11,635 bases of DNA from Burkholderiales bacterium (GTDB lineage Bacteria > Pseudomonadota > Gammaproteobacteria > Burkholderiales > Ga0077523). Location of the stretch: positions 1 through 11,635 of the forward strand of contig JALORJ010000128.1 in assembly GCA_025459035.1 (NCBI GenBank), given 5' to 3'. The notes under the pieces were generated by a model. It was not told the origin of the DNA. It saw nothing but the letters and a program-made list of their open reading frames with translations, and did no database searches. The stretch's first letter is position 1; the number at the start of each line of letters is the position of its first letter. The translations under genes and the position numbers were made by a program. Shown piece by piece: positions 1-5,534 of the stretch.

Positions 1-558
1 CTCGACACCGGCAAGGATCCAGTCGCGAATCGCAAGCTGCTCGCGTCGGACCGCGCGTTCTTCGAGGGACGCCAGGACAAGGTGCGGGTGCGCTTCCGCA
101 TCGCCGGACTCGCGGCGACCAGCCATCGGGACCGGCCCGCGCTTGCACTGCCGCTGCCGCGCGCGATCTTCAAGTTCCAGCGTCGCGAGTACTACCGCGT
201 CACGCTGCCGATGGCGCGGCCGGTGCTGTGCACGATCCCGTACGACGACCAGCGCGCGATCGAGGCGACGGTGCTCGATCTGAGCGTCGGCGGCGTGAAG
301 CTCGGGCACTACCCCGACGAGACACCGCTGAAGGTCGGCATGACCTTCACCGGTTGCGCGCTGGCGCTGCCCGACGCGGCGCCGATGCGCGTGGGCCTCG
401 AGGTGCGCAACAACGTCGCGTCGCCGATGCGAAACGGCGTGCTCGCACGCCGTGCCGGCTGCCGGTTCACCGAGCTGCCGCGCGGCGCCGAGAGCGCGAT
501 CCAGAAATACATCATCCGCGTCGAGCGCGAACAGCGCGCCCTGTCGGCCGAGCGCTGA
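1..558 (+). CDS. ycgR: YcgR-like PilZ-domain flagellar brake protein, 5' partial
   Basis: The frame is open from the first base of the window to a TGA at 556-558, so the N-terminus is missing and the 185 visible codons are the C-terminal part. The first ~60 residues resemble the end of the YcgR N-terminal domain, and the rest is a PilZ domain. The PilZ c-di-GMP motifs are intact: RxxxR inside QRREYYRV (arginine codons at 184 and 196) and DxSxxG as DLSVGG (277-294). In this family, c-di-GMP binding lets the protein act on the flagellar motor at the inner face of the membrane and slow swimming; that role is inferred here from the domain pair. A GTG at 82 could be taken as a start, but the protein clearly continues upstream of it. 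The gene converges on hemB with a 99-bp gap. Confidence 0.82.
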   Translation, partial: LDTGKDPVANRKLLASDRAFFEGRQDKVRVRFRIAGLAATSHRDRPALALPLPRAIFKFQRREYYRVTLPMARPVLCTIPYDDQRAIEATVLDLSVGGVKLGHYPDETPLKVGMTFTGCALALPDAAPMRVGLEVRNNVASPMRNGVLARRAGCRFTELPRGAESAIQKYIIRVEREQRALSAER

Positions 559-566
559 CCGGGCGC

Positions 567-590
567 GGCGGTCCGGAACCCCGGGCCGCC
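567..590 (+). terminator. GC-rich hairpin after the PilZ gene
   Basis: Ten base pairs (567-576 with 581-590, one G-U pair) close an AACC tetraloop, 8 bases after the PilZ stop codon. Only TTGC follows, so there is no proper U-tract. It may act as a weak or Rho-assisted terminator between the convergent PilZ and hemB genes. The rest of the gap to 657 is GC-rich and shows no gene. Confidence 0.4.
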
Positions 591-657
591 TTGCACTGCA
601 GCCACGCGGCGCCGGCGTGCTCGGCTGCGCCGGTCCGGCCGGCGGCGGCGCGGGTTC

Positions 658-1662
658 TCAGCCCTCGGCCAGCCAGCGCGCGGCGTCGAGTGCGTAGTAC
701 GTGAGGACCGCGTCGGCGCCGGCGCGCTTGAACGCGAGCAGGGCCTCGAGCGCGCAGGCGCGCTCGTCGATCCAGCCGTTGGCGCCCGCCGCCTTCAGCA
801 TCGCGTACTCGCCGCTGACCTGATAGGCCATCGTCGGCACGCCATAGCGGTCCTTCACGCGACGGATCACGTCGAGGTACGGGAGGCCGGGCTTGATCAT
901 CACCATGTCGGCACCTTCGTCGAGATCGAGGCCGACTTCGACCAGCGCCTCGTCGCCGTTGGCGGGATCCATCTGGTAGGTGTGCTTGCCGCCCTTGCCG
1001 AGATTCCCCGACGACCCGACCGCGTCGCGGAAGGGTCCGTAGAAGCTCGACGCGTACTTCGCCGCGTACGACAGGATGCGCACGCGGTCGTGACCGTCGG
1101 CGTCGAGCCGGGCGCGAATCGCGCCGATGCGCCCGTCCATCATGTCCGACGGCGCCACCACGTCGACGCCCGCAGCCGCATGACAGGCCGCCTGCTTGAC
1201 CAGCGCTTCGAGCGTCTCGTCGTTGAGCACGTAGCCCGACGCGTCGATCAGGCCGTCCTGCCCGTGGCTCGTGTACGGATCGAGCGCGACATCGGTGATG
1301 ACCCCCAGCGCCGGAAACGCGTGCTTCAGCGCCGCCACCGTGCGGGGCACCAGACCGTCCGGATTCCACGCCTCTTCGGCGCCGGGCGTCTTGCCCGCTG
1401 CATCGACGACGGGGAACAGCGCCATCGCCGGCACGCGCAGGGCCACGCAGGTCTCCGCGACACGCAGCAGCTGGTCGATCGTCACGCGCTCGACCCCGGG
1501 CATCGACGCGACCGGCTCGCTGCGGTCGGTGCCCTCGATGACGAACACCGGGTAGATCAGGTCGTTGGAAGTCAGTACATGCTCTCGCACCAGACGGCGC
1601 GAGAAGTCGTCGCGACGATTTCGCCGCATCCTCCGCTGGGGGAACCGGCCCCACGCGCTCAT
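658..1662 (-). CDS. hemB: delta-aminolevulinic acid dehydratase (porphobilinogen synthase)
   Basis: HemB condenses two 5-aminolevulinate molecules to porphobilinogen, the second common step of tetrapyrrole synthesis, in the cytoplasm. The 334-residue length is typical. The two Schiff-base lysines are visible: K202 in SYAAKYASSFYGP and K257 in MIKPGLPYLD. The metal region reads DVALDPYTSHGQDG (124-137) with Asp in place of the zinc-binding cysteines, so this is the cysteine-free, magnesium-type enzyme known from Pseudomonas and relatives. I chose ATG at 1662 because GGAG lies 8 bases upstream. A GTG at 1695 would add an arginine-rich 11-residue extension with no support. The start codon overlaps the TGA of a short upstream ORF (ATGA), which suggests coupled translation. 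It lies downstream of engB on the same strand. Confidence 0.96.
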   Translation of the reverse strand: MSAWGRFPQRRMRRNRRDDFSRRLVREHVLTSNDLIYPVFVIEGTDRSEPVASMPGVERVTIDQLLRVAETCVALRVPAMALFPVVDAAGKTPGAEEAWNPDGLVPRTVAALKHAFPALGVITDVALDPYTSHGQDGLIDASGYVLNDETLEALVKQAACHAAAGVDVVAPSDMMDGRIGAIRARLDADGHDRVRILSYAAKYASSFYGPFRDAVGSSGNLGKGGKHTYQMDPANGDEALVEVGLDLDEGADMVMIKPGLPYLDVIRRVKDRYGVPTMAYQVSGEYAMLKAAGANGWIDERACALEALLAFKRAGADAVLTYYALDAARWLAEG

Positions 1663-1754
1663 CGCGCCGTCTCCGCGCCGCCGCCGGTGCCGCACGCGTC
1701 CGCAGCCGTGGCCGCATATGCGCCCGGCATCCAGTCAGAAGTCGTGATGTCCAT
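1659..1754 (-). CDS. 31-codon ORF overlapping the hemB start, possible leader peptide
   Basis: A short frame begins at ATG 1754 with a good Shine-Dalgarno (AAGGAC at 1766-1761, AAGGA 7 bases from the ATG). It ends in a TGA that shares bases with the hemB ATG. The peptide starts MDITTSDWMPGAYAATAADA and contains a single Cys near position 21, followed by a Gly-rich tail. An earlier in-frame ATG at 1778 lacks a ribosome site. I do not recognise the peptide. Its overlap with hemB suggests that its translation delivers ribosomes to hemB. The GGAG that serves hemB lies inside this frame, so hemB could also start independently. Chance occurrence is a real alternative because GC-rich DNA keeps frames open. 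Confidence 0.42.
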   Translation of the reverse strand: MDITTSDWMPGAYAATAADACGTGGGAETAR

Positions 1755-1791
1755 GCTCAAGTCCTTGATCTGTTGCATGTAAATATTTTGT

Positions 1792-1811
1792 CCAACCGGG
1801 AACCCGGTCGG
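1792..1811 (-). repeat. inverted repeat next to the AT-rich patch upstream of hemB
   Basis: Nine-base arms (1792-1800 and 1803-1811, one mismatch that can pair G-U) are separated by AA. On the minus strand the repeat is followed directly by ACAAAATATTTACA (1791-1778), the only AT-rich patch between engB and hemB. It could be a weak terminator for engB, an operator, or part of a hemB promoter. I see no convincing -35/-10 pair. A looser pair, GAACGGT at 1833-1839 and ACCGTTC at 1859-1865, lies between it and the engB stop. Nothing else is visible in the 1755-1896 gap. Confidence 0.35.
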
Positions 1812-1896
1812 ACGCCGGTCGTCTCAGTGCGTGAACGGTGCGGTCGGCTTCGCGGCGGACCGTTCCGCTCCCCGCTTCTCCTCCCTGAGCGGGCGC

Positions 1897-2556
1897 CTAC
1901 GCAAGGCTTGACCCCCGGTCCGCACCCCCGCGCACCGGGGGTTCTTCTTTTTCGTCGTACGCGGCGCCGATGTCCAGCCAGCCGGCGAGCACCGCTTCGG
2001 CCTCGTCGAGGCCCGTGCGCTTCAGACTCGAGAACAGCTGTGCCGATGCCCCCGCGCGACCGGCGAGCGACGCGCGCACGCTCGCGAGCTGCCGGACCTG
2101 CTGCTGGCGCGACAGCTTGTCGGCCTTGGTGAGCAGCACGTGCACCGGCTTGGCGGTCGGCGCGAACCAGTCGAGCAGCTGCACGTCGAGCGGGGTCATC
2201 GGATGGCGCACGTCCATCATGACGACCAGCCCGCACAGCGCTTCGCGGTGCAGCAGATACGTGCCGATCAGGCGATCCCACTGGCTGCGTTCGCGTTCCG
2301 GCACCTTGGCGAAGCCGTAGCCGGGCAGGTCGACCAGGAACCGCGCGTCGCCGAGCGCAAAGAAGTTGACCAGCTGCGTGCGGCCCGGGGTCTTGCTGGT
2401 GAAGGCAAGCCGCGTCTGGCGCGCGAGCACGTTGATCGCGCTCGACTTGCCGGCGTTCGACCGCCCGGCGAAGGCGACCTCGCGGCCGGTGTCCGGCGGG
2501 AACTCGCGCACGTCGTGGGCACTCGCTACGTAGCGCGCGCGGGCGAGAACGCTCAT
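1897..2556 (-). CDS. engB: ribosome-biogenesis GTPase EngB (YihA/YsxC)
   Basis: EngB is a small essential GTPase that helps assemble the large ribosomal subunit. The 219 residues carry the G motifs in order: P-loop GRSNAGKS (31-38), the G2 region with TPGRTQ (56-61), G3 DLPGYG (76-81) and G4 TKAD (143-146). The start MSVLARARY followed by VAFAGRSNAGKS matches the family layout, so ATG 2556 is favoured. No Shine-Dalgarno is visible just upstream of it. Instead the ATG overlaps the TGA of a 17-codon ORF that does have one. The last ~20 residues, after about residue 198, are a charged, low-complexity tail (DEKEEPP and on) beyond the usual domain end. The gene is divergent from the cytochrome c4 gene and upstream of hemB. 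Confidence 0.96.
   Translation of the reverse strand: MSVLARARYVASAHDVREFPPDTGREVAFAGRSNAGKSSAINVLARQTRLAFTSKTPGRTQLVNFFALGDARFLVDLPGYGFAKVPERERSQWDRLIGTYLLHREALCGLVVMMDVRHPMTPLDVQLLDWFAPTAKPVHVLLTKADKLSRQQQVRQLASVRASLAGRAGASAQLFSSLKRTGLDEAEAVLAGWLDIGAAYDEKEEPPVRGGADRGSSLA
1911..1942 (+). repeat. perfect 9-bp hairpin with a T-rich tail inside the engB 3' end
   Basis: ACCCCCGGT (1911-1919) and ACCGGGGGT (1934-1942) are perfectly complementary with a 14-base loop. The plus strand continues TTCTTCTTTTTC (1942-1953), which has the form of an intrinsic terminator reading rightward. No plus-strand gene lies upstream to use it, and the whole element sits within the coding sequence of the engB C-terminal tail. 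It may be a terminator for antisense transcription or simply a by-product of the Pro/Arg/Gly-rich tail. Confidence 0.4.
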
Positions 2557-2606
2557 CGAGCGGTGCTCGCGGATTCCGCAGCGCGGAAAGATCTGGCTAC
2601 ACTCAT
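2553..2606 (-). CDS. 17-codon ORF overlapping the engB start, possible leader peptide
   Basis: ATG at 2606 is preceded by AAGGA with a 5-base gap. The frame encodes MSVARSFRAAESASTAR and ends in a TGA that overlaps the engB ATG (ATGA). engB has no ribosome site of its own that I can see, so ribosomes ending here could restart on engB. The short ORF shares the string ATCAAGGAC at its ribosome site with the one before hemB. The frame also contains the -10-like TACACT of the divergent cytochrome gene on the other strand. No known family is recognised, and a chance frame cannot be excluded. Confidence 0.4.
   Translation of the reverse strand: MSVARSFRAAESASTAR
2574..2588. repeat. perfect 15-bp palindrome in the engB/cytochrome c4 divergent region
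   Basis: TTCCGC (2574-2579) and GCGGAA (2583-2588) flank AGC. It sits where the -35 of the rightward promoter would fall, 9 bases before TACACT, so it is a candidate operator. It also lies inside the short ORF that precedes engB. No regulator family is assigned. Confidence 0.4.
2598..2603 (+). promoter_or_regulatory. candidate -10 element for the cytochrome c4 gene
   Basis: TACACT within CTGGCTACACTCATC resembles a sigma-70 -10 box. The position 17 bases upstream (around 2575-2580) has no good -35 and is covered by the palindrome at 2574-2588. Transcription from here would give a leader of about 100 bases. The same hexamer appears upstream of rubA. Confidence 0.4.
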
Positions 2607-2709
2607 CGTTGTCCTTGATTATTCAGCAATAGTCGACCGATGCACGGCACGCGCTCAGGCGCTGCTGCGCTGCCGGCCTCGACGCATGCTTGCCCACGGA
2701 GTCTTCCCG

Positions 2710-3324
2710 ATGTCGCTGATCCGCCCGGCCCTCGTCGCGCTGGCCCTGTCGTGTGTCGTTTCCGCTCCCGCCCTCGCCAAGGGCGATCCCGCCAAGGGCC
2801 AGCCGCTGTCCGCCGCCTGTGGCGCCTGTCACGGCGCCGACGGCAACAGTGCGATCCCGGTCAACCCGAACCTCGCGCAGCAGCATCCCGACTACATCGC
2901 CAAGCAGCTCGCCGAGTTCAAGTCGGGCGCGCGCGCCAACGCCATCATGGCCGGCATCGCCACCGGGCTGTCCCCGGAGAACATGGCCGATCTCGGCGCA
3001 TGGTTCGGCTCGCGCAAGGTGCGCGCGGCCACGGCGTCCGACGAAGCGGCCGCGACCGCCGGCCAGAAGCTGTATCGCGCAGGCGACGCATCGCGCGGCC
3101 TGCCCGCCTGCTCCGGTTGCCACTCGCCGTCCGGCGCCGGCATCCCGTCGCAGTACCCGCGGCTCGCGGGCCAGCACCAGGCCTACACGGTCGCGCAGCT
3201 GAAGGCCTTCAAGGCCGGCGAGCGCGCCAACGACAACGCGGCCTTGATGCGCACGATCGCCGCGAAGCTCACCGATCAGGAATTGACCGCACTCGCCGAG
3301 TACGTGGCCGCGTTGCGCCCCTGA
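2710..3324 (+). CDS. dihaem cytochrome c4 family protein, periplasmic
   Basis: The 204-residue precursor has a signal peptide (LVALALSCVVSAPALA, predicted cleavage after residue 23). Two class I cytochrome domains follow, with haem sites CGACH (37-41) and CSGCH (134-138). Candidate axial methionines are M80 or M92 in the first half and M180 in the second. Size and duplicated layout fit cytochrome c4, which passes electrons from the bc1 complex to terminal oxidases on the periplasmic side. ATG 2710 is chosen because GGAG ends 8 bases before it and the signal peptide starts right after. An in-frame ATG at 2686 would add eight residues without a ribosome site. It is divergent from engB, a pairing common in beta- and gammaproteobacteria, and converges on hemL. 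Confidence 0.93.
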   Translation: MSLIRPALVALALSCVVSAPALAKGDPAKGQPLSAACGACHGADGNSAIPVNPNLAQQHPDYIAKQLAEFKSGARANAIMAGIATGLSPENMADLGAWFGSRKVRAATASDEAAATAGQKLYRAGDASRGLPACSGCHSPSGAGIPSQYPRLAGQHQAYTVAQLKAFKAGERANDNAALMRTIAAKLTDQELTALAEYVAALRP

Positions 3325-3332
3325 GCAGCAAC

Positions 3333-3368
3333 GGTCGGTGGCCGGGCCGCGCGGCCCGGCCGTCGGCC
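3333..3368. terminator. long GC hairpin between the cytochrome c4 gene and hemL
   Basis: A perfect 22-bp palindrome (GGCCGGGCCGC at 3340-3350 and its complement at 3351-3361) extends outward through seven more pairs, three of them G-U on the plus strand, to 3333 and 3368. It fills nearly the whole 47-bp gap between two convergent stop codons. There is no U-tract on either side, so it is a likely but unproven bidirectional terminator or mRNA 3'-end stabiliser. Confidence 0.55.
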
Positions 3369-3371
3369 TGA

Positions 3372-4559
3372 TCACGCGGCGCGCGCGACCTGCGCGAACG
3401 CCGCGTCGGCAGCCGCCAGCGTGTGCTCGATCTCGTGCGGGCCGTGCGCCGCCGACACGAACCCGGCTTCGAACGCCGACGGTGCGAGGTACACCCCGCC
3501 GTCCAGCATCGCGTGGAAGAAGCGGTTGAACCGCTCCTTGTCGGCCTGCATCACCTCCGCGAAGCTGGTCGGCGGCCGGTCCCGGAAGTACAGCCCGAAC
3601 ATGCCGCCCACCACCTCGCCCGAGAACGCGATGCCGTGCGCGCGGGCGCGGTCGACGATGCCGTCGACGGGTCGAAGAAGCCCGGCGCGTCGATCGCCTT
3701 GAGCGTCGCCAGGCCGGCCGCGACCGCGACCGGATTTCCGGACAGCGTGCCAGCCTGATACACGCCACCGAGCGGCGCGAGGCACTCCATGATGTCGCGC
3801 CGTCCCCCGAACGCGCCCAGCGGCATGCCGCCGCCGACGACCTTGCCCAGCGTCGTGAGGTCGGGCGTGATGCCGAACAGCCCCTGCGCGCCCTGCGGTC
3901 CGACGCGAAAGCCCGTCATCACCTCGTCGAAGATCAGCACGCTGCCGTGCTTCGCGGTGAGCGCGCGCAGCGCCGTGATGAACGCCGGCGTCGGCCGCAC
4001 GAGGTTCATGTTGCCCACCACCGGCTCCAGGATCACCGCCGCGATCTCGTGGCCCCGTGCGGCGAACGCCGCCTCGAGGCCGGCCACGTCGTTGTAGTCG
4101 AGCACCAGCGTGTGCTGCGTGGTCTCGGGCGGCACGCCCGACGAGCTCGGCGTGCCGAACGTCAGCAACCCCGACCCGGCCTTCACCAGCAGCGCGTCGG
4201 CGTGACCGTGGTAGCAGCCCTCGAACTTCACGATCACCGCGCGACCGGTGTAGCCGCGCGCGACCCGGATCGCGGTCATGGTCGCCTCGGTGCCCGAGCT
4301 GACCAGCCGCACCATCTCGAGCGACGGCAGACGCGCGATCAGCAGCTCGGCCATCTCGAGTTCGCGCGCCGTGGGCGCGCCGAACGACAGGCTCGTGCCC
4401 GCCGCGTCGCGGACGGCCGCGACCACGTCGGGATGGGCGTGGCCGAGGATCATCGCGCGGCGTGCCGCCGACGGAGCGGAAGGCCCGCACCGGCGAGTTC
4501 ACGCCCCCCGGGATGACCTTGCGGGACTGCTCGAACAGCGTTTCGTTGCGCGACGTCAT
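3372..4559 (-). pseudogene. hemL: glutamate-1-semialdehyde 2,1-aminomutase with two frameshifting deletions
   Basis: HemL is the PLP enzyme that converts glutamate-1-semialdehyde to 5-aminolevulinate. Family sequence is plain but split between two frames. Residues 1-35 (MTSRNETLFEQSRKVIPGG to VGGTPR) are in the frame of the 4559 ATG. From 4453 to 3671 the match moves to another frame (MILGHAHPDV, SSGTEATM, FEGCYHGHADALL, FDEVMTGFRVG, the PLP lysine in TTLGKVVGGG, YQAGTLSGNP). From 3668 it returns to the first frame (VDGIVDRARAHG, VGGMFGLYF, GVYLAPSAFEAGF) to the stop. Compared with known HemL, about 80 bases are missing at 4454-4460 (the stretch that ends in YVGSWGP) and about 25 near 3669-3670. 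Together this is about 35 codons, so the final frame is restored. The frame from 4559 stays open for 395 codons but its middle two-thirds is nonsense. Either a recent pseudogene or an assembly error. The start overlaps the thiE stop (ATGA). Confidence 0.85.
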
Positions 4560-5299
4560 GACAGCACCCCTCCGGGGTCGTTGAACGGGACAGTGTGCGG
4601 CCACAGCGCCGCGTACGCCGCCGCCCGCGCCTGCGGGTCGGCAGCCTCGAACAGATCGGTGATCACCGCCAGAGCGTCGGCCCCGGCGGCCAGCAGCGGC
4701 GGTGCGCGCTCGAGCGTGATGCCGCCGATCGCGACCACCGGACACCCGACCGCCTGTCGTGCGCGCGCCAGCAGATCGAGCGGCGCACGCACGGCCTGCG
4801 GCTTCACACCCGACGCATGCATCGCCCCGAACGCGACGTACGTCGCGCCCGCGCGGGCGGCATCGAGCGCGCGTTCGAGGCGGTCGTAGCACGACACCCC
4901 GACGATCGCGTCGGGCCCGAGGGTCGCACGCGCCACGGCGCAGTCGGCATCGTCCCGACCGACATGCACGCCGTCGGCGCCGACCGCCGCCGCCAGGGCG
5001 ACGTCGTCGTTGACGATGAACCATGCGCGATACCGTCGACATGCGGCCGCGAGTGCGCGCGCCTCGGTCGCGCGGACCTGCGGTTCGAGCGCCCCCTTGC
5101 GGCGGTACTGCAGTGCCCGTGCCCCGCCCGCGAGCACGGCCTCGACCCGGGCGAGCAGCGTCGCGGGATCGAGCGCATCGGGCGTGACGGCGTACAGACC
5201 TTCGAAGGCGCGGGGCGGAGACAAGGAGCGGGCGTCGGACCGGGAACAAGGCTGCGTGCGCACGGCGCACGCGACGGTGTGCCGCGACGCGCGCGGCAC
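4556..5299 (-). CDS. thiE: thiamine-phosphate synthase
   Basis: ThiE joins the HMP pyrimidine diphosphate and the thiazole phosphate to make thiamine monophosphate. The TIM-barrel signatures are GLYAVTPD (34-41), LQYRRKGA (63-70), IVNDDVALAAAVGADGVHVG (95-114), GVSCYD (134-139), AFGAMHASGVKP (156-167) and AIGGI (190-194). The pyrophosphate loop normally reads like FPTxTK; here it is HASGVKP, a departure at a substrate-contact loop. The first ~33 residues are an unconserved, Arg-rich extension. The GTG at 5299 lies within an inverted repeat and has no well-placed ribosome site, so an internal start (GTG 5263 or TTG 5224) is possible. The stop overlaps the hemL start. The thiD often found beside it in relatives is not here. 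Confidence 0.9.
   Translation of the reverse strand: MPRASRHTVACAVRTQPCSRSDARSLSPPRAFEGLYAVTPDALDPATLLARVEAVLAGGARALQYRRKGALEPQVRATEARALAAACRRYRAWFIVNDDVALAAAVGADGVHVGRDDADCAVARATLGPDAIVGVSCYDRLERALDAARAGATYVAFGAMHASGVKPQAVRAPLDLLARARQAVGCPVVAIGGITLERAPPLLAAGADALAVITDLFEAADPQARAAAYAALWPHTVPFNDPGGVLS
5279..5299. repeat. perfect 8-bp-arm inverted repeat between thiE and rubA
   Basis: GTGCCGCG (5279-5286) and CGCGGCAC (5292-5299) flank ACGCG. The right arm ends three bases before the TACACT proposed as the rubA -10. On the minus strand the repeat contains the possible GTG start of thiE. It could be an operator or an RNA hairpin at the thiE 5' end. Confidence 0.45.
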
Positions 5300-5302
5300 C
5301 CT

Positions 5303-5308
5303 TACACT
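5303..5308 (+). promoter_or_regulatory. candidate -10 element for rubA-gloA
   Basis: TACACT in CCCTTACACTCG lies 27 bases before the rubA ATG. Transcription would start near 5315, leaving a leader of about 20 bases without a Shine-Dalgarno. No good -35 is seen; its place is taken by the inverted repeat at 5279-5299. The same hexamer precedes the cytochrome c4 gene. Confidence 0.45.
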
Positions 5309-5335
5309 CGAACTTTATTCGACGCGTCCCGCCCC

Positions 5336-5521
5336 ATGACGGATCCTGCTTCTCCCGCCCGCGCCTTCATGTGCCTGATCTGCGGCTGGATCTACGACGA
5401 GTCGGTCGGCGTGCCCGAGGAGGGCATCCCGGCCGGTACCCGCTGGGAGGACGTGCCGATCAACTGGGTCTGTCCCGAGTGCGGCGCACGCAAGGACGAC
5501 TTCGAGATGGTCGAGATCTGA
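5336..5521 (+). CDS. rubA: rubredoxin
   Basis: This 61-residue protein holds one iron on four cysteines in two CxxC knuckles, CLIC (13-16) and CPEC (46-49), followed by GARKDDFEMVEI. Rubredoxins are small cytoplasmic electron carriers for oxygenases, reductases or oxidative-stress enzymes; the partner is not evident here. The body is the usual length, with about 11 extra residues before MCLICGW. ATG 5336 fits that layout. There is no Shine-Dalgarno, so translation may depend on a short leader. gloA follows after 13 bases, probably in one transcript. It is divergent from thiE, a neighbourhood common in Burkholderiales. Confidence 0.94.
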   Translation: MTDPASPARAFMCLICGWIYDESVGVPEEGIPAGTRWEDVPINWVCPECGARKDDFEMVEI

Positions 5522-5534
5522 GGAGACACGCGCC

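Noticed and set aside
1663..1695. hemB start at GTG 1695
   Set aside because: The added residues are arginine-rich and unlike the family, while ATG 1662 has GGAG at proper spacing.
1773..2132. Plus-strand ORF in the hemB-engB gap and engB 3' end
   Set aside because: It has no ribosome site, is Pro/Arg-rich, and most of it is antisense to EngB coding sequence.
2140..2709. A long N-terminal extension of the cytochrome c4 frame
   Set aside because: It runs antisense through engB. The signal peptide and ribosome site both point to ATG 2710.
3671..4453. Programmed frameshifting as the explanation for the two hemL frames
   Set aside because: Each junction lacks about 80 and 25 bases of conserved sequence. 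A ribosomal shift would not remove residues, and no slippery heptamer is seen.
3372..5270. A 632-codon minus-strand open frame that could suggest a ThiE-HemL fusion
   Set aside because: Its first part is a shadow frame of thiE. Only the pieces after 4559 match HemL, and even there the middle is out of frame.
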